From positions 1-64,000 of the forward strand of contig JABCZC010000014.1 of assembly GCA_013289875.1 (NCBI GenBank): a stretch of DNA of 64,000 nt, written 5' to 3'. Positions 1 through 8,090 of this stretch are shown here, in pieces. Numbering within the stretch: position 1 is the stretch's first letter; each line of letters opens with the position of its first letter. The DNA comes from Acidobacteriota bacterium. Its GTDB lineage: Bacteria; Acidobacteriota; Terriglobia; Terriglobales; Acidobacteriaceae. Both the position numbers and the translations under genes were made by a program. The notes beneath the pieces were generated by a model. That model was given only the letters and a program-made list of their open reading frames with translations. It was not told where the DNA came from and did no database searches.

Positions 1-2031
1 CACGACGAGGCGTACAGCAGCTCCGGTGATAGTAGTTCCGACAGTGGCGACAGCAGTTCGAGCGACAGTGGCGACAGCAGCTCCAGTGACAGCGGAGACA
101 GCAGCTCGAGCGACAGTGGCGACAGTAGCTCCAGTGACAGCGGCGACAGCAGTTCGAGCGACAGTGGCGACAGCAGCTCGAGCGACAGCGGAGACAGCAG
201 CTCCAGTGACAGCGGAGACAGTAGCTCCAGTGACAGCGGAGACAGTAGCTCCAGTGACAGCGGCGACAGCAGTTCCGGTGATAGTAGTTCCGACAGTGGC
301 GACAGCAGTTCTGGAGACAGCAGCTCCGGAGACAGCTCTGGTGACAGCAGCTCCGGAGACAGCAGCTCCGGAGACAGCAGTTCTGGAGACAGCTCCGGAG
401 ACAGCAGTTCTGGAGACAGCTCCGGAGACAGCAGTTCCGGTGACAGCAGTTCTGGTGACAGCAGTTCTGGAGATAGCTCTGGTGACAGTTCCGGCGACAG
501 CAGCGGCGACAGCTCCGGAGATAGTTCTGGAGATAGCTCTGGAGACAGCTCCGGAGATAGCAGTAGCTCCGACAGCGGAGATAGTTCTGGAAGTAGCTCA
601 AGCTCGAGTAGCAGCTCTGGTTCCAGTGGTAGCTCTGGTTCCAGTGGTAGCTCCGGTTCCAGTGGCAGCTCTGGCTCCAGCTCCAGCTCCGGAGGCTGCA
701 CACTCACCGGCATTACGCCCGCGAACGCCTCGTTGTTCGCCGGCGAGCCGCAGCAGTTTGCGGCACAGGGAAGCAATCTCGGCACGGTTTCGTGGACGAC
801 CAGCTCCTCAGCGAATCCGGCGACCGGCACCGGTGCAACATTCACTACACGGTGGAGCGCGACCGGAAACCAGACTGTGACAGCGACTTGCGGAGGCGTG
901 ACCAAAACAGTCACAGTGGCGGTCCACTCGCTGGACATACAGATCAACAACACTACCGCGACCAACGACGATCTTGTGGTGTTGAACAGTACTCATCCGG
1001 CCCAGCAATTCAACATTAACTGCCAAATGAGGCTCCAAGGGCCTTCTGTTGGCAACGTAACCGTTGTGCTGTCAAATCCAGACGGACGACTCCGCTTCCC
1101 CAATGCTGCCAACACAACCGTCAACCTCAACCTGGATGCCGCCGGCGCCTTCTCTGCATTCCAAATCTCAGGCAACGCGGCAAGCGCTGCGATGAACGAT
1201 GCGGTGATCCACATAGCCTTGACGAACGGTTCAGAAATTACGACCAAAGGAGTTACAGTCGTCAGCTTCGACACAGCAAGTATGCAGCTCACGCAGGGCG
1301 GGAACTACAGTATCAACGCCTCCGGTCAGTACGCGCCAGCGGGGGTTGCCGTGTCCTTCGCCTCAAGCGCGCGGATTCGACCCGCTGGTGTCGACTGCAC
1401 CACACCCCAATTGACAAACCTGCGCATGGCCATCATGCAGGAGAGCAGCAACAAGGACATCGAGGTCACCTGGGATACGCCCACGGTCAGCTGGCTAGCC
1501 TCAGCGCCGGCGGGAACCTCCATCACCGTTCCCACTTCAAGGCGAAGTGTCACTACCTACGCTTCCACCGTAACGCAGCCGGTGAACGATGGAGTGGCGG
1601 GGGCAGCACCCCTCTATGACAACGCGGCTACGGCGCTGACCACCCCCTCCGGCTGCTCCGGGTCCGGAACGGCGCAAAGCAACGATAGCCCCTTCCATAC
1701 ACCTGCTCCCACCACCCAACTCCCGGTGCAGGACGGCTCCGGCACTACGGTAGCTACTGTGACCTGGACGAACCGGGTAAACACCACGAGGGTGCAGCAC
1801 TTCCGAACCTTCTGTGTCGTTTACAATTCGTCGACCAACACGGCCTTCTCCCTGCGGGAAGCAACCTGGGACATCAACCTTGATAGTGCTTCCGCGTCTC
1901 CTCAGCACGCAACCGTCAATCCCGACGCGGCGGCCTCGGCGGATCCTGCCCTCGGCATACAGTCAAACAATGCTCCGCTGACAACGGTCAACAATGCGTT
2001 TGGAGCGGCTACGACAAACTTCACTAAGTGA
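1..2031 (+). CDS. Ser-Asp-Gly repeat surface protein with Ig-like C-terminal part (5' partial)
   Basis: The frame is open from the first base, so the N-terminus lies outside the window. The first ~230 codons encode only Ser, Asp and Gly apart from a few residues at the edge. They begin as an 8-residue unit SSSSDSGD, shift to SSSGD/SSGD, and end in SSG repeats. From about 703 a folded part begins (GCTLTGITPANASLFAGEP), resembling a bacterial Ig-like domain (FAGEPQQFAA, then WTTSSSANPATG). It is followed by ~330 residues rich in Thr, Asn and Ser that I do not recognise. SD-repeat stretches in other bacteria act as extended, Ca2+-responsive stalks on surface proteins; that role here is inference. 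It ends at TGA 2029-2031, just before the next gene, so the two are probably co-transcribed. A long open frame in the +2 register (26-880) is an artefact of the repeat. Confidence 0.8.
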   Translation, partial: HDEAYSSSGDSSSDSGDSSSSDSGDSSSSDSGDSSSSDSGDSSSSDSGDSSSSDSGDSSSSDSGDSSSSDSGDSSSSDSGDSSSSDSGDSSSGDSSSDSGDSSSGDSSSGDSSGDSSSGDSSSGDSSSGDSSGDSSSGDSSGDSSSGDSSSGDSSSGDSSGDSSGDSSGDSSGDSSGDSSGDSSGDSSSSDSGDSSGSSSSSSSSSGSSGSSGSSGSSGSSGSSGSSSSSGGCTLTGITPANASLFAGEPQQFAAQGSNLGTVSWTTSSSANPATGTGATFTTRWSATGNQTVTATCGGVTKTVTVAVHSLDIQINNTTATNDDLVVLNSTHPAQQFNINCQMRLQGPSVGNVTVVLSNPDGRLRFPNAANTTVNLNLDAAGAFSAFQISGNAASAAMNDAVIHIALTNGSEITTKGVTVVSFDTASMQLTQGGNYSINASGQYAPAGVAVSFASSARIRPAGVDCTTPQLTNLRMAIMQESSNKDIEVTWDTPTVSWLASAPAGTSITVPTSRRSVTTYASTVTQPVNDGVAGAAPLYDNAATALTTPSGCSGSGTAQSNDSPFHTPAPTTQLPVQDGSGTTVATVTWTNRVNTTRVQHFRTFCVVYNSSTNTAFSLREATWDINLDSASASPQHATVNPDAAASADPALGIQSNNAPLTTVNNAFGAATTNFTK
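16..690 (+). repeat. Ser-Asp-Gly coding tandem repeat
   Basis: From about 40 to 280 the period is 24 bp (unit like GACAGCAGCTCCAGTGACAG plus a GGC/GGA codon). From about 280 to 590 it changes to 15-bp and 12-bp units encoding DSSSG and DSSG, then to SSG repeats until about 690. Serine codons alternate between AGC/AGT and TCC/TCT/TCG. This lowers the DNA identity between units while keeping the protein repeat exact, which points to selection on the protein as well as slippage. Confidence 0.9.
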
Positions 2032-2039
2032 GGCTGACG

Positions 2040-3047
2040 ATGAGCGACAAAGATATTCTGGCAGCGCCTCCCGAACAGCACCTCCACGACTTGCGTGCCG
2101 TCTATGACATGGGAAATCTGCATCTGGATCCCACCGCGACGGCGGGGAATCAGTCTTGGTCCGTAGTGCGACTTAACCCGGACCCATACAGCGGCTCGGA
2201 AACCCTGGTAGGAGCGGCGCTTGACGCGAAAACAGGACAACTGATCAACGCTGCGACCGGGAAGCCCGCTGCCGACAGTTCGTTTTCTTCAGGCATGATC
2301 GAGGAAGGCTCCTGGGTGCTGGTTACCCGTATCGGCGTTCCTCGGGGAAAGCAGCGCGGACGTTATAAGTGGACGAAGCCGCTGGAATATGAGAAACGCA
2401 GGCTTGATCCGGAGGATATCTACCGGCCATTCGTGAAAGGAGGCACCGTCCTCTGCAAGCACAACCCTGAAGTGGAGGGAGCGACGCAGTTCGATGCCGT
2501 CAGTCTTCTTCCCACTGGTTGGGAAGCCCACGTCTCACCCGCATTCGACGCTCTGAAAAAAAATAAGGTCCTGTCCCGGCAACCGGCTTCGGCCGTGGAC
2601 AAAATGTCTTTGAAGGCCCTGATGGCAAACGCTAACGCAATCACCTCGACGATCGCGTTTCGTTCTCTGAGTGAATCGGGCAATCTCGACTCCAAGACCG
2701 TTCAACAGACTCTTTCCAAGGCTACCGGCTATCATCGCGCCGTCCTCATGTACATTGCGTTGGTACACGCTCCGGCTGCGGGGCCGTCCACCATCGAACC
2801 CGCACTCACTCAGGCTGTCCAAGGCACCAGTGGTCCGGCGGACAACCGGTCTGCCGCTCTCGCCTTCACCGCGGTTGCGCTCTTCCATCCGAATTTGCCT
2901 CAGAGTCGAACGCTGAGCGTTAACCTTCTGAACGCAATGCGCAGCGGTTCGGCGCCGTCGGTCGCCGGACAAAAAACCGCCTCCGTCGCCAGGCAAAAGG
3001 CCGACCCCTACTTGGAGGAACTGCTTAAAACTGCGCAGATTCTCTGA
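2040..3047 (+). CDS. Protein of unknown function downstream of the SD-repeat protein
   Basis: 335 residues if started at ATG 2040 (MSDKDILAAPPEQHLHDLRA). A GTG at 2028 is also in frame, but GTGAGG at 2028-2033 sits six bases before the ATG and looks like its ribosome site. No signal peptide or membrane segment is visible, so the product looks cytoplasmic. The N-terminal half holds aromatic and charged stretches (YKWTKPLEYEKRR). The C-terminal half is Ala-rich and probably helical. I recognise no catalytic motif or family. The start is a few bases past the stop of the SD-repeat gene, which suggests a shared transcript and perhaps a helper role; that is inference. Confidence 0.7.
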   Translation: MSDKDILAAPPEQHLHDLRAVYDMGNLHLDPTATAGNQSWSVVRLNPDPYSGSETLVGAALDAKTGQLINAATGKPAADSSFSSGMIEEGSWVLVTRIGVPRGKQRGRYKWTKPLEYEKRRLDPEDIYRPFVKGGTVLCKHNPEVEGATQFDAVSLLPTGWEAHVSPAFDALKKNKVLSRQPASAVDKMSLKALMANANAITSTIAFRSLSESGNLDSKTVQQTLSKATGYHRAVLMYIALVHAPAAGPSTIEPALTQAVQGTSGPADNRSAALAFTAVALFHPNLPQSRTLSVNLLNAMRSGSAPSVAGQKTASVARQKADPYLEELLKTAQIL

Positions 3048-3107
3048 ACTGTACCTTCATACGTAGATCAGCATCGAAAGATAGCGTGGCTGACTCAGGT
3101 TGTCGGT

Positions 3108-3318
3108 TTACTGTACTGCCATCAGCGATTCCAGGCTTGCTCGCACCTTTTCCGGATAGTTGGCGAGCAGAATGGCCGCTACCGACTGCGTATCAGGAAA
3201 AGTAGTTGTACAGGGCGCCGATGGACGACCCGCTGCGGTCTACGATCGCCTGCATGGTAGCGGCTTCGAATCCCACATCCGCAAACAGTTGGGCGGCCGA
3301 TTCGAAAAAGCCGGGCAT
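3108..3318 (-). pseudogene. TetR-family regulator remnant (truncated and frameshifted)
   Basis: Read on the minus strand, codons from 3318 give MPGFFESAAQLFADVGFEAA followed by TMQAIVDRSGSSIGALYNYF, the helix-turn-helix of a TetR repressor, then a TGA. Removing one base from the four-T run (AAAA at 3198-3201 on the plus strand) restores YFPDTQSVAAILLANYPEKV and continues to a TAA at 3108-3110. After that stop the same frame reads TDNLSQPRYLSML before another stop at 3057, so decay may extend further. The usual first residues before ESAAQLF are missing and the start lies 3 bases after the permease stop. Most of the C-terminal ligand domain is absent. I judge it non-functional. Confidence 0.75.
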
Positions 3319-3321
3319 TGA

Positions 3322-5823
3322 TTACTCGCAACGCAAAGATATGCTGGGATCAATGCGAGAAGCGCGGCGTGCCGGGATATAGCTGGCAATGAAAGCGATC
3401 GATGCCAGAAGCGATGGAACAGCGGCAAACGTCTCGAGGTCGTTGGCTCCGACACCGAAGAGCAGCGAGCGCATCACGCGGCTCACTGTGAGTGCACCCG
3501 CAATGCCGATGCTGACTCCCCAAAAGGCCAGGGTCATGCCGCCACGCACGATCAGCGCCTTGATGTTCGCTGGGGTAGCGCCGAGCGCTAGACGGATGCC
3601 CACTTCGCGGCTACCTTGGCCAACCAGATAGGCGATGAGCCCGTAGATGCCGATGACGGCGAGGCCAAGCGAGATGGCTGCAAATGTTCCCAGGACGAGC
3701 ATGGTAAAACGACGGCGAACCAGCGAGTTGTCGAATCGCTCCTGCATGGTACTCACGTTGTAGAGCGGCAGATCAGGATTAATTTCTCGAATCTGCTGCT
3801 TTACCGCGCCGGTCAGGCTGACAGGATTGCTGCCAGCTCGCATAACGACATTCATGGCGCGCGTGACGTATTGGGTTTGAGGAAGGTAATAGGCTATGCG
3901 CGATTCCGAGTCGAGGGTGTATTGTTTGACCCTTCCGACGACGCCGACAACGGCGATCCAAGGCGAGTCTGTCTCGTTGATGCCTCCGATTTGCAGGCGC
4001 TTGCCAATCGGGTCCTGGTTAGGCCAGAGCTGCTGCGCCATGTAATCATCGACAATCGCAACAAGAGGTTTGCCGGCGGCGTCATCGTCCTGGAATAGGC
4101 GCCCCTCGCGCAGTGGTATTTCCATTGCCTGGAAATAATGCCCACTAACCATACGGACATCCGCATTGATGAACTTCTCGCCCGGAGGGGGTACGCGTCC
4201 CTCCACTGTGACGGGCCCCCAGGCAAACATTTGGCTCAGCGGCAGCGAGGTGACGGCGCCCGCGGAGGTGACGCTGGGCAGGCTTTCGAGGCGCATCCAC
4301 AGCTCGCGATAGGCGGCGAGTACGGCTGTCTTGTCCTTGTAACGCTCGCCGGTCATGGTGAGCTCTAGGGTGAGGACGTTATGCGGATTGAAGCCGGGAT
4401 TGACGTCGCGGACACGAACAAAGCTGTGAATGAGCAGGCCCGCGCCGATCAGAAGCATGACGCAAAGGGCGATCTCGGCGATGACGAGCGAGCGGCGAAG
4501 ATAGTTGCCTCGTCCCCAGACGGCGCTGACGCCGGATGACGTGCGGATTGTGTTCTGGAGGACGGTCTGTACATCGATGCGTGAGACGCGCAGTGCGGGC
4601 GCAAGTCCAGACAGCATTGCCGATAATACACAAGTCAGGAAGGTGAAGGCGAGGGCGGTGAAGCCGATGCCAACATTGCTTAGCCTTGGTACGCTCTGTG
4701 GGCCAAGCAGCCGCACGCAGCGCAAGGCAAGAAAGGCAAAGGCGATGCCCAGTGCTCCGCCTGTGAAGGCGAGCAACATGCTTTCAGTCAACAGCTGGCG
4801 AACGATCCGCAGGCGAGATGCACCTAGCGCACTTCGCACTGCCATTTCCTTTTTTTGCCGTGCGACGGCCCGCGAGAGCTGTAGGTTAGCCAGGTTGACA
4901 CATGCGATGAGAAGGACAAAGCCAACGGCCCCGAGCAGGAGGTACAGCGTGTGCCGGACATTGCCGACCACCTGCTCAAGGAGCGGCACGATGCGGAATG
5001 TGAGGCCGCCGTTGGGCGGATAGACTTCCGGATACTCGTGCCGCAGGCGCGCGGTGATAGTGTCCATTTCAGCCCGTGCCTGCTGTACGGAGACACCTGG
5101 CTTGAGCTCGCCGATGATGTTGTAGTCTTCATGGTCGCGATTCTGCGCCGCGTCGGGGGGCATCGGAAGCGGCAGCAGAATCTCCGCCTGCTCGGCGCCG
5201 TCGAGTGTGGGCATGACCTCACGAGGTAAGGAAAATGAGCGCGGCATGATGCCAACGACTTCATACGGCAGGCCGTTGAGAACGATCTTTCTGCCCAGGA
5301 CCCGGGGATCGGAACCGAAGCGTCGGGCCCATGTTCCGTAGCTGAGGATAGCGGTGGGAGTGCGGCCTGGGGTGTCCTCATCGGGAAGGAAGACTCGCCC
5401 GAGAGCTGTGCGTTGTCCTAGTAGTGAGAGGAAACTCGACGAAACCCGGATGGTTCCAACGCGCTCCGGCTCGCCTGAGCCGGTGAGGTTGTAGTTGCCG
5501 CCGATGGCGATCGCAACTTTCTCGAAGCCGTGATGACCGTTCTTGATGTCGAAGTATTGCGCGGTGGAGAACCAGTCTTCGGTGATGTTGAGGCCGGGAG
5601 AGCTGTTCCAGAGAATAACCAGCCGTTCCGGATTGGCGTATGGAAGTGGATGAAGCAAAAGGCCGTCTACGATGCTGAATATCGCAGTATTTGCGCCGAT
5701 CCCGATAGCCAGAGAGAGGAGTGCTGCCATCGTGAAGGGGCGCGCTTCGTTCAGGACGCGAAAAGCGTAACGCAGGTCTTTCAGCGGGGCATTCATGGAG
5801 GCAGCAATATCGCTGGCGACCAA
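3322..5823 (-). CDS. ADOP-type ABC transporter permease (MacB/FtsX fold, duplicated)
   Basis: 833 residues from a TTG at 5823; ATG 5796 (MNAPLKDLRYAFRVL) is an equally plausible start and fits the family N-terminus better. It has an N-terminal membrane helix (about 30-52), a MacB-type periplasmic domain, and an FtsX-like block of three helices (about 290-410). A second copy of the arrangement starts at RRSLVIAEIALCVMLLIGAG, and a last FtsX block ends at PARRASRIDPSISLRCE. This doubled architecture without an ATPase is characteristic of the acidobacterial duplicated orphan permeases, usually annotated as efflux or macrolide-type export permeases with unknown substrate. No ATPase or periplasmic adaptor lies next to it. 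A broken regulator of TetR type follows directly. Confidence 0.9.
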   Translation of the reverse strand: MVASDIAASMNAPLKDLRYAFRVLNEARPFTMAALLSLAIGIGANTAIFSIVDGLLLHPLPYANPERLVILWNSSPGLNITEDWFSTAQYFDIKNGHHGFEKVAIAIGGNYNLTGSGEPERVGTIRVSSSFLSLLGQRTALGRVFLPDEDTPGRTPTAILSYGTWARRFGSDPRVLGRKIVLNGLPYEVVGIMPRSFSLPREVMPTLDGAEQAEILLPLPMPPDAAQNRDHEDYNIIGELKPGVSVQQARAEMDTITARLRHEYPEVYPPNGGLTFRIVPLLEQVVGNVRHTLYLLLGAVGFVLLIACVNLANLQLSRAVARQKKEMAVRSALGASRLRIVRQLLTESMLLAFTGGALGIAFAFLALRCVRLLGPQSVPRLSNVGIGFTALAFTFLTCVLSAMLSGLAPALRVSRIDVQTVLQNTIRTSSGVSAVWGRGNYLRRSLVIAEIALCVMLLIGAGLLIHSFVRVRDVNPGFNPHNVLTLELTMTGERYKDKTAVLAAYRELWMRLESLPSVTSAGAVTSLPLSQMFAWGPVTVEGRVPPPGEKFINADVRMVSGHYFQAMEIPLREGRLFQDDDAAGKPLVAIVDDYMAQQLWPNQDPIGKRLQIGGINETDSPWIAVVGVVGRVKQYTLDSESRIAYYLPQTQYVTRAMNVVMRAGSNPVSLTGAVKQQIREINPDLPLYNVSTMQERFDNSLVRRRFTMLVLGTFAAISLGLAVIGIYGLIAYLVGQGSREVGIRLALGATPANIKALIVRGGMTLAFWGVSIGIAGALTVSRVMRSLLFGVGANDLETFAAVPSLLASIAFIASYIPARRASRIDPSISLRCE

Positions 5824-6274
5824 TGTATCTCAAACGGCGGGGAATAGAATATAGCGTCGAGCAGAACTGAAACGACTGCCCTCTAGCGCATTGCAGATTG
5901 GACTGCGAGAATGCTTTTTTTCAGTTCTCCGCAATTGCCCTAAATGTCGAGTCAGACCATTCGGTGTGGCTTTGATGAGGCCCCGGTGCGAACGGCAGGC
6001 AAAAACAGTAATCCTCTATTGGCGACTTCAGGGCTTAGCACTCATTGAGAATAATTTGTGGGCCGAAAGGCCGATTAGTACGGAAACACCTGCAGCCTTC
6101 TGCGATAAGCCATTTCCGAATTACTGGAGCCTAGCCGACATATCGGTACCGATGTGCCAAGCGATGAGCGGATTGTCTATCGGCACGCTGAAGCGGGCAG
6201 TCGGATGGCCGCTACCGAACTCCTCGATAGCGACCATCCTGATAACAACTCACTCCACCGCGTCAAGGAAACGC
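5824..6274. other. Intergenic, no gene supported
   Basis: 451 bases between the permease start and the 3' end of the M56 gene. An open frame from 5891 (plus) runs into the M56 gene on the other strand and has no protein-like character. I see no repeat or terminator. The permease promoter should lie here, but no clear boxes stand out. Confidence 0.4.
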
Positions 6275-7627
6275 TCAGTAAACCTTCTCGGCCTGTATTG
6301 GCTTCATGTTCGTTGGGGCACCCATAGGATGGATTTCGGCATGTGTGTCGTCCATCAGGGTCACAGTGAATTCAAAACCATCCATGACTTTGACGTGTAG
6401 TGCGGAACCTTCCAGAGTTGCCTTGATCTGCTGTGGCGTGGTGTTGTCGGAGGGATCCGCCTTGCTCAATTCCCCAGCGTCATTTAGCGCGATACGAGAT
6501 TCGGTAACGGATCCCGTATAGCCGGATCCGCTCCGAGCCAGAGTCATTGTGGCGAAACTCTTTCCTTGAAACATCCAGTGCCACGTTCCGGCGAATGCCG
6601 GCGCGGCATCTGAGGATCCCGAAGCTGCCTGCAGGCTCGTTGCGCGCGCGAGCACCGCGCCCGAGCCAAATGTCATGCTGATTGCCAATACCAATCCAAT
6701 CAGATCGGCGCTTGATAGCGGACTTCTCTTCTTGGTTAACATCATGATTCGATCCTCCAGGTTGTCACCATCGAAAATACCCAGCCCCACTGCGTTCCCA
6801 TGGGGAGCATGCATACACAGTGAGGCCAGGCGTAGGAGTGTGCGGGCATATAGACGTCGTTTTCCGAGTTGAACGGCTGCGTGTTCATCGCAGGCAAGCT
6901 CACGAGTCTGCGAAATCTTCGACTTCAGGTACCAAATGCCGGGGTGCCAGGCCACAGGCAAGGAGACAACTTCACATAAGATGTGGACCAAGAAATCTCT
7001 TCGACGAATGTGAGCGTATTCGTGCGCAAATACAGCCGAGAGTTCGTGTTGTCCAAGAGCAGGTAGCAATTTGCTGGGCAGTACGATTGCGGGATGAAAT
7101 ACACCGACAGTCACCGGCTCCTCAATGTCTGTGGATTTGAGGAGGGCGACCGGATGCGAGGCAACCGTCGAGCGAGCCATTCTGATTTCGGCAGGAGAAA
7201 GCGGCCAAGCGTCTCTCCGCAGTCGATGCACTCGGCGGAGACCGCGGCCAAAGTGGATGAGCTGATTGACAACAAGCGCTCCCCAGATGACAACGATCAC
7301 ACTTTCGGCTCCTGCCCCGAGCTCGGGCGGATCGTACGCTTTGGCACGCCCCTCCCATATCCAGAAGTAATGATCAGAAGATCCTGTCCGGTGTACCGCG
7401 TCCTGCGGAGATTTCTCTGCGATCACAGATCGATGCGTGGACCAGAGAGTATTGATCACTGGTACAGCCAGACACAGGATCAGCACGCCAAGATAGAAAG
7501 AATGTTGATACTTTGCTTTGGCTTTCGCAACGAATGATGAGAAGACTGCCGCAACGACGGCAAAGAATCCAATCTGCAGGAACGCATTGAACACCAAGTC
7601 GAATGGGACTTCCCGAATCGTAGTCAT
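6275..7627 (-). CDS. M56 (BlaR1/MecR1-type) membrane metallopeptidase
   Basis: 450 residues. N-terminal membrane helices (about 15-35 and 43-62, then about 108-125) lead into a cytoplasmic zinc protease domain with HEYAH at 202-206 and the downstream ELACDEHAAV glutamate motif. This is the signature of M56 peptidases that cleave BlaI-type repressors. One further helix (LIGLVLAISMTFGSGAVLA) is followed by ~110 residues (FAGTWHWMFQGKSFATMTLA) resembling a small beta-barrel rather than a penicillin-binding sensor. The signal sensed is therefore probably not a beta-lactam; that is inference. The ATG shares one base with the original blaI stop (TAATG), typical translational coupling. Expression should be controlled by the operators in front of blaI. 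Confidence 0.88.
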   Translation of the reverse strand: MTTIREVPFDLVFNAFLQIGFFAVVAAVFSSFVAKAKAKYQHSFYLGVLILCLAVPVINTLWSTHRSVIAEKSPQDAVHRTGSSDHYFWIWEGRAKAYDPPELGAGAESVIVVIWGALVVNQLIHFGRGLRRVHRLRRDAWPLSPAEIRMARSTVASHPVALLKSTDIEEPVTVGVFHPAIVLPSKLLPALGQHELSAVFAHEYAHIRRRDFLVHILCEVVSLPVAWHPGIWYLKSKISQTRELACDEHAAVQLGKRRLYARTLLRLASLCMHAPHGNAVGLGIFDGDNLEDRIMMLTKKRSPLSSADLIGLVLAISMTFGSGAVLARATSLQAASGSSDAAPAFAGTWHWMFQGKSFATMTLARSGSGYTGSVTESRIALNDAGELSKADPSDNTTPQQIKATLEGSALHVKVMDGFEFTVTLMDDTHAEIHPMGAPTNMKPIQAEKVY

Positions 7628-8019
7628 TATGCCTCCTCCTCTTCATCCCCAACGGTCTCCAGTTTTGCCTGCAGTTCGGCAAGCTTTCGAGAGTCGAGGT
7701 GCCTGCTCCGCACTAAAGAGAGGAGCAAGTCATCCACTGAGCCTCAAAAAACTTTGTGCAGGACATCTTTGATGGCGTGCGAATCAGCTGCTTCTTGAGA
7801 AACGGCGGCGCTGTATTCGAACGCGCGCCCAACGAGCTTCCTCTTCACTTTGCATTTGCGGTGCAGAACGTTCAGCGTGGTCTGAACCGTCGTATAGGCA
7901 AGTTGAGGCTCCCCCGCCAAGCCTTGCAGAACCTTCTGAACATTTCCCCGACCCTCATCCCAGAGGACGCGCATGATTCGTCGCTCCAGGGGAGTCAGGA
8001 CTCTTGCCGCTTTAGCCAT
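7627..8019 (-). pseudogene. BlaI/MecI-family repressor with in-frame premature TGA
   Basis: Codons 1-91 (MAKAARVLTPLERRIMRVLW) encode the winged-helix DNA-binding domain and end HKVF then TGA at 7746-7744. Reading straight on in the same frame gives GSVDDLLLSLVRSRHLDSRK then LAELQAKLE, the normal BlaI dimerisation helix, up to TAA at 7629-7627. The stop replaces a residue in what is usually an FGGS-like turn; one base change (GGA to TGA) explains it. The intact length, 130 codons, is typical of the family. As it stands the product is a 91-residue DNA-binding domain without its dimer interface. Sequence error, a true nonsense mutation, or TGA readthrough are all possible. The ribosome site AGGAGA lies 9 bases before ATG and inside the operator. 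Confidence 0.85.
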
Positions 8020-8027
8020 CGACGCAA

Positions 8028-8047
8028 TCTCCTATACGCATAGGAGA
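8028..8047 (-). promoter_or_regulatory. BlaI operator 1 (perfect inverted repeat over RBS)
   Basis: TCTCCTATACGCATAGGAGA is an inverted repeat with 8-base arms and a 4-base centre. It directly follows the predicted -10 box and includes the AGGAGA ribosome site of blaI. A bound dimer would block both initiation and ribosome loading. Confidence 0.75.
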
Positions 8048-8074
8048 CTATCTCGCCAGCGCTAAACGTGTCAA
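8047..8074 (-). promoter_or_regulatory. Predicted blaI-M56 promoter
   Basis: On the minus strand a perfect -35 TTGACA (8074-8069) is followed after 16 bases by GATAGT (8052-8047), a 4/6 match to the -10 consensus. It lies between the two operator-like repeats. Confidence 0.6.
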
Positions 8075-8090
8075 CTATACATATAGGAGA
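8075..8090 (-). promoter_or_regulatory. BlaI operator 2 (half-conserved inverted repeat)
   Basis: CTATACATATAG is an inverted repeat running into AGGAGA. It shares the half-site TATAGGAGA with operator 1 and abuts the -35 box, a second site expected for cooperative BlaI binding. Confidence 0.6.

Noticed and set aside
26-880. 284-codon open frame on plus strand overlapping the SD-repeat gene
   Set aside because: It is the +2 frame of a low-complexity repeat (Ala/Thr/Val only) and loses any sense after the repeat ends; the frame open from base 1 continues into a folded domain.
5891-6400. 169-codon open frame on plus strand
   Set aside because: No protein-like pattern, and it runs into the end of the M56 gene on the other strand.
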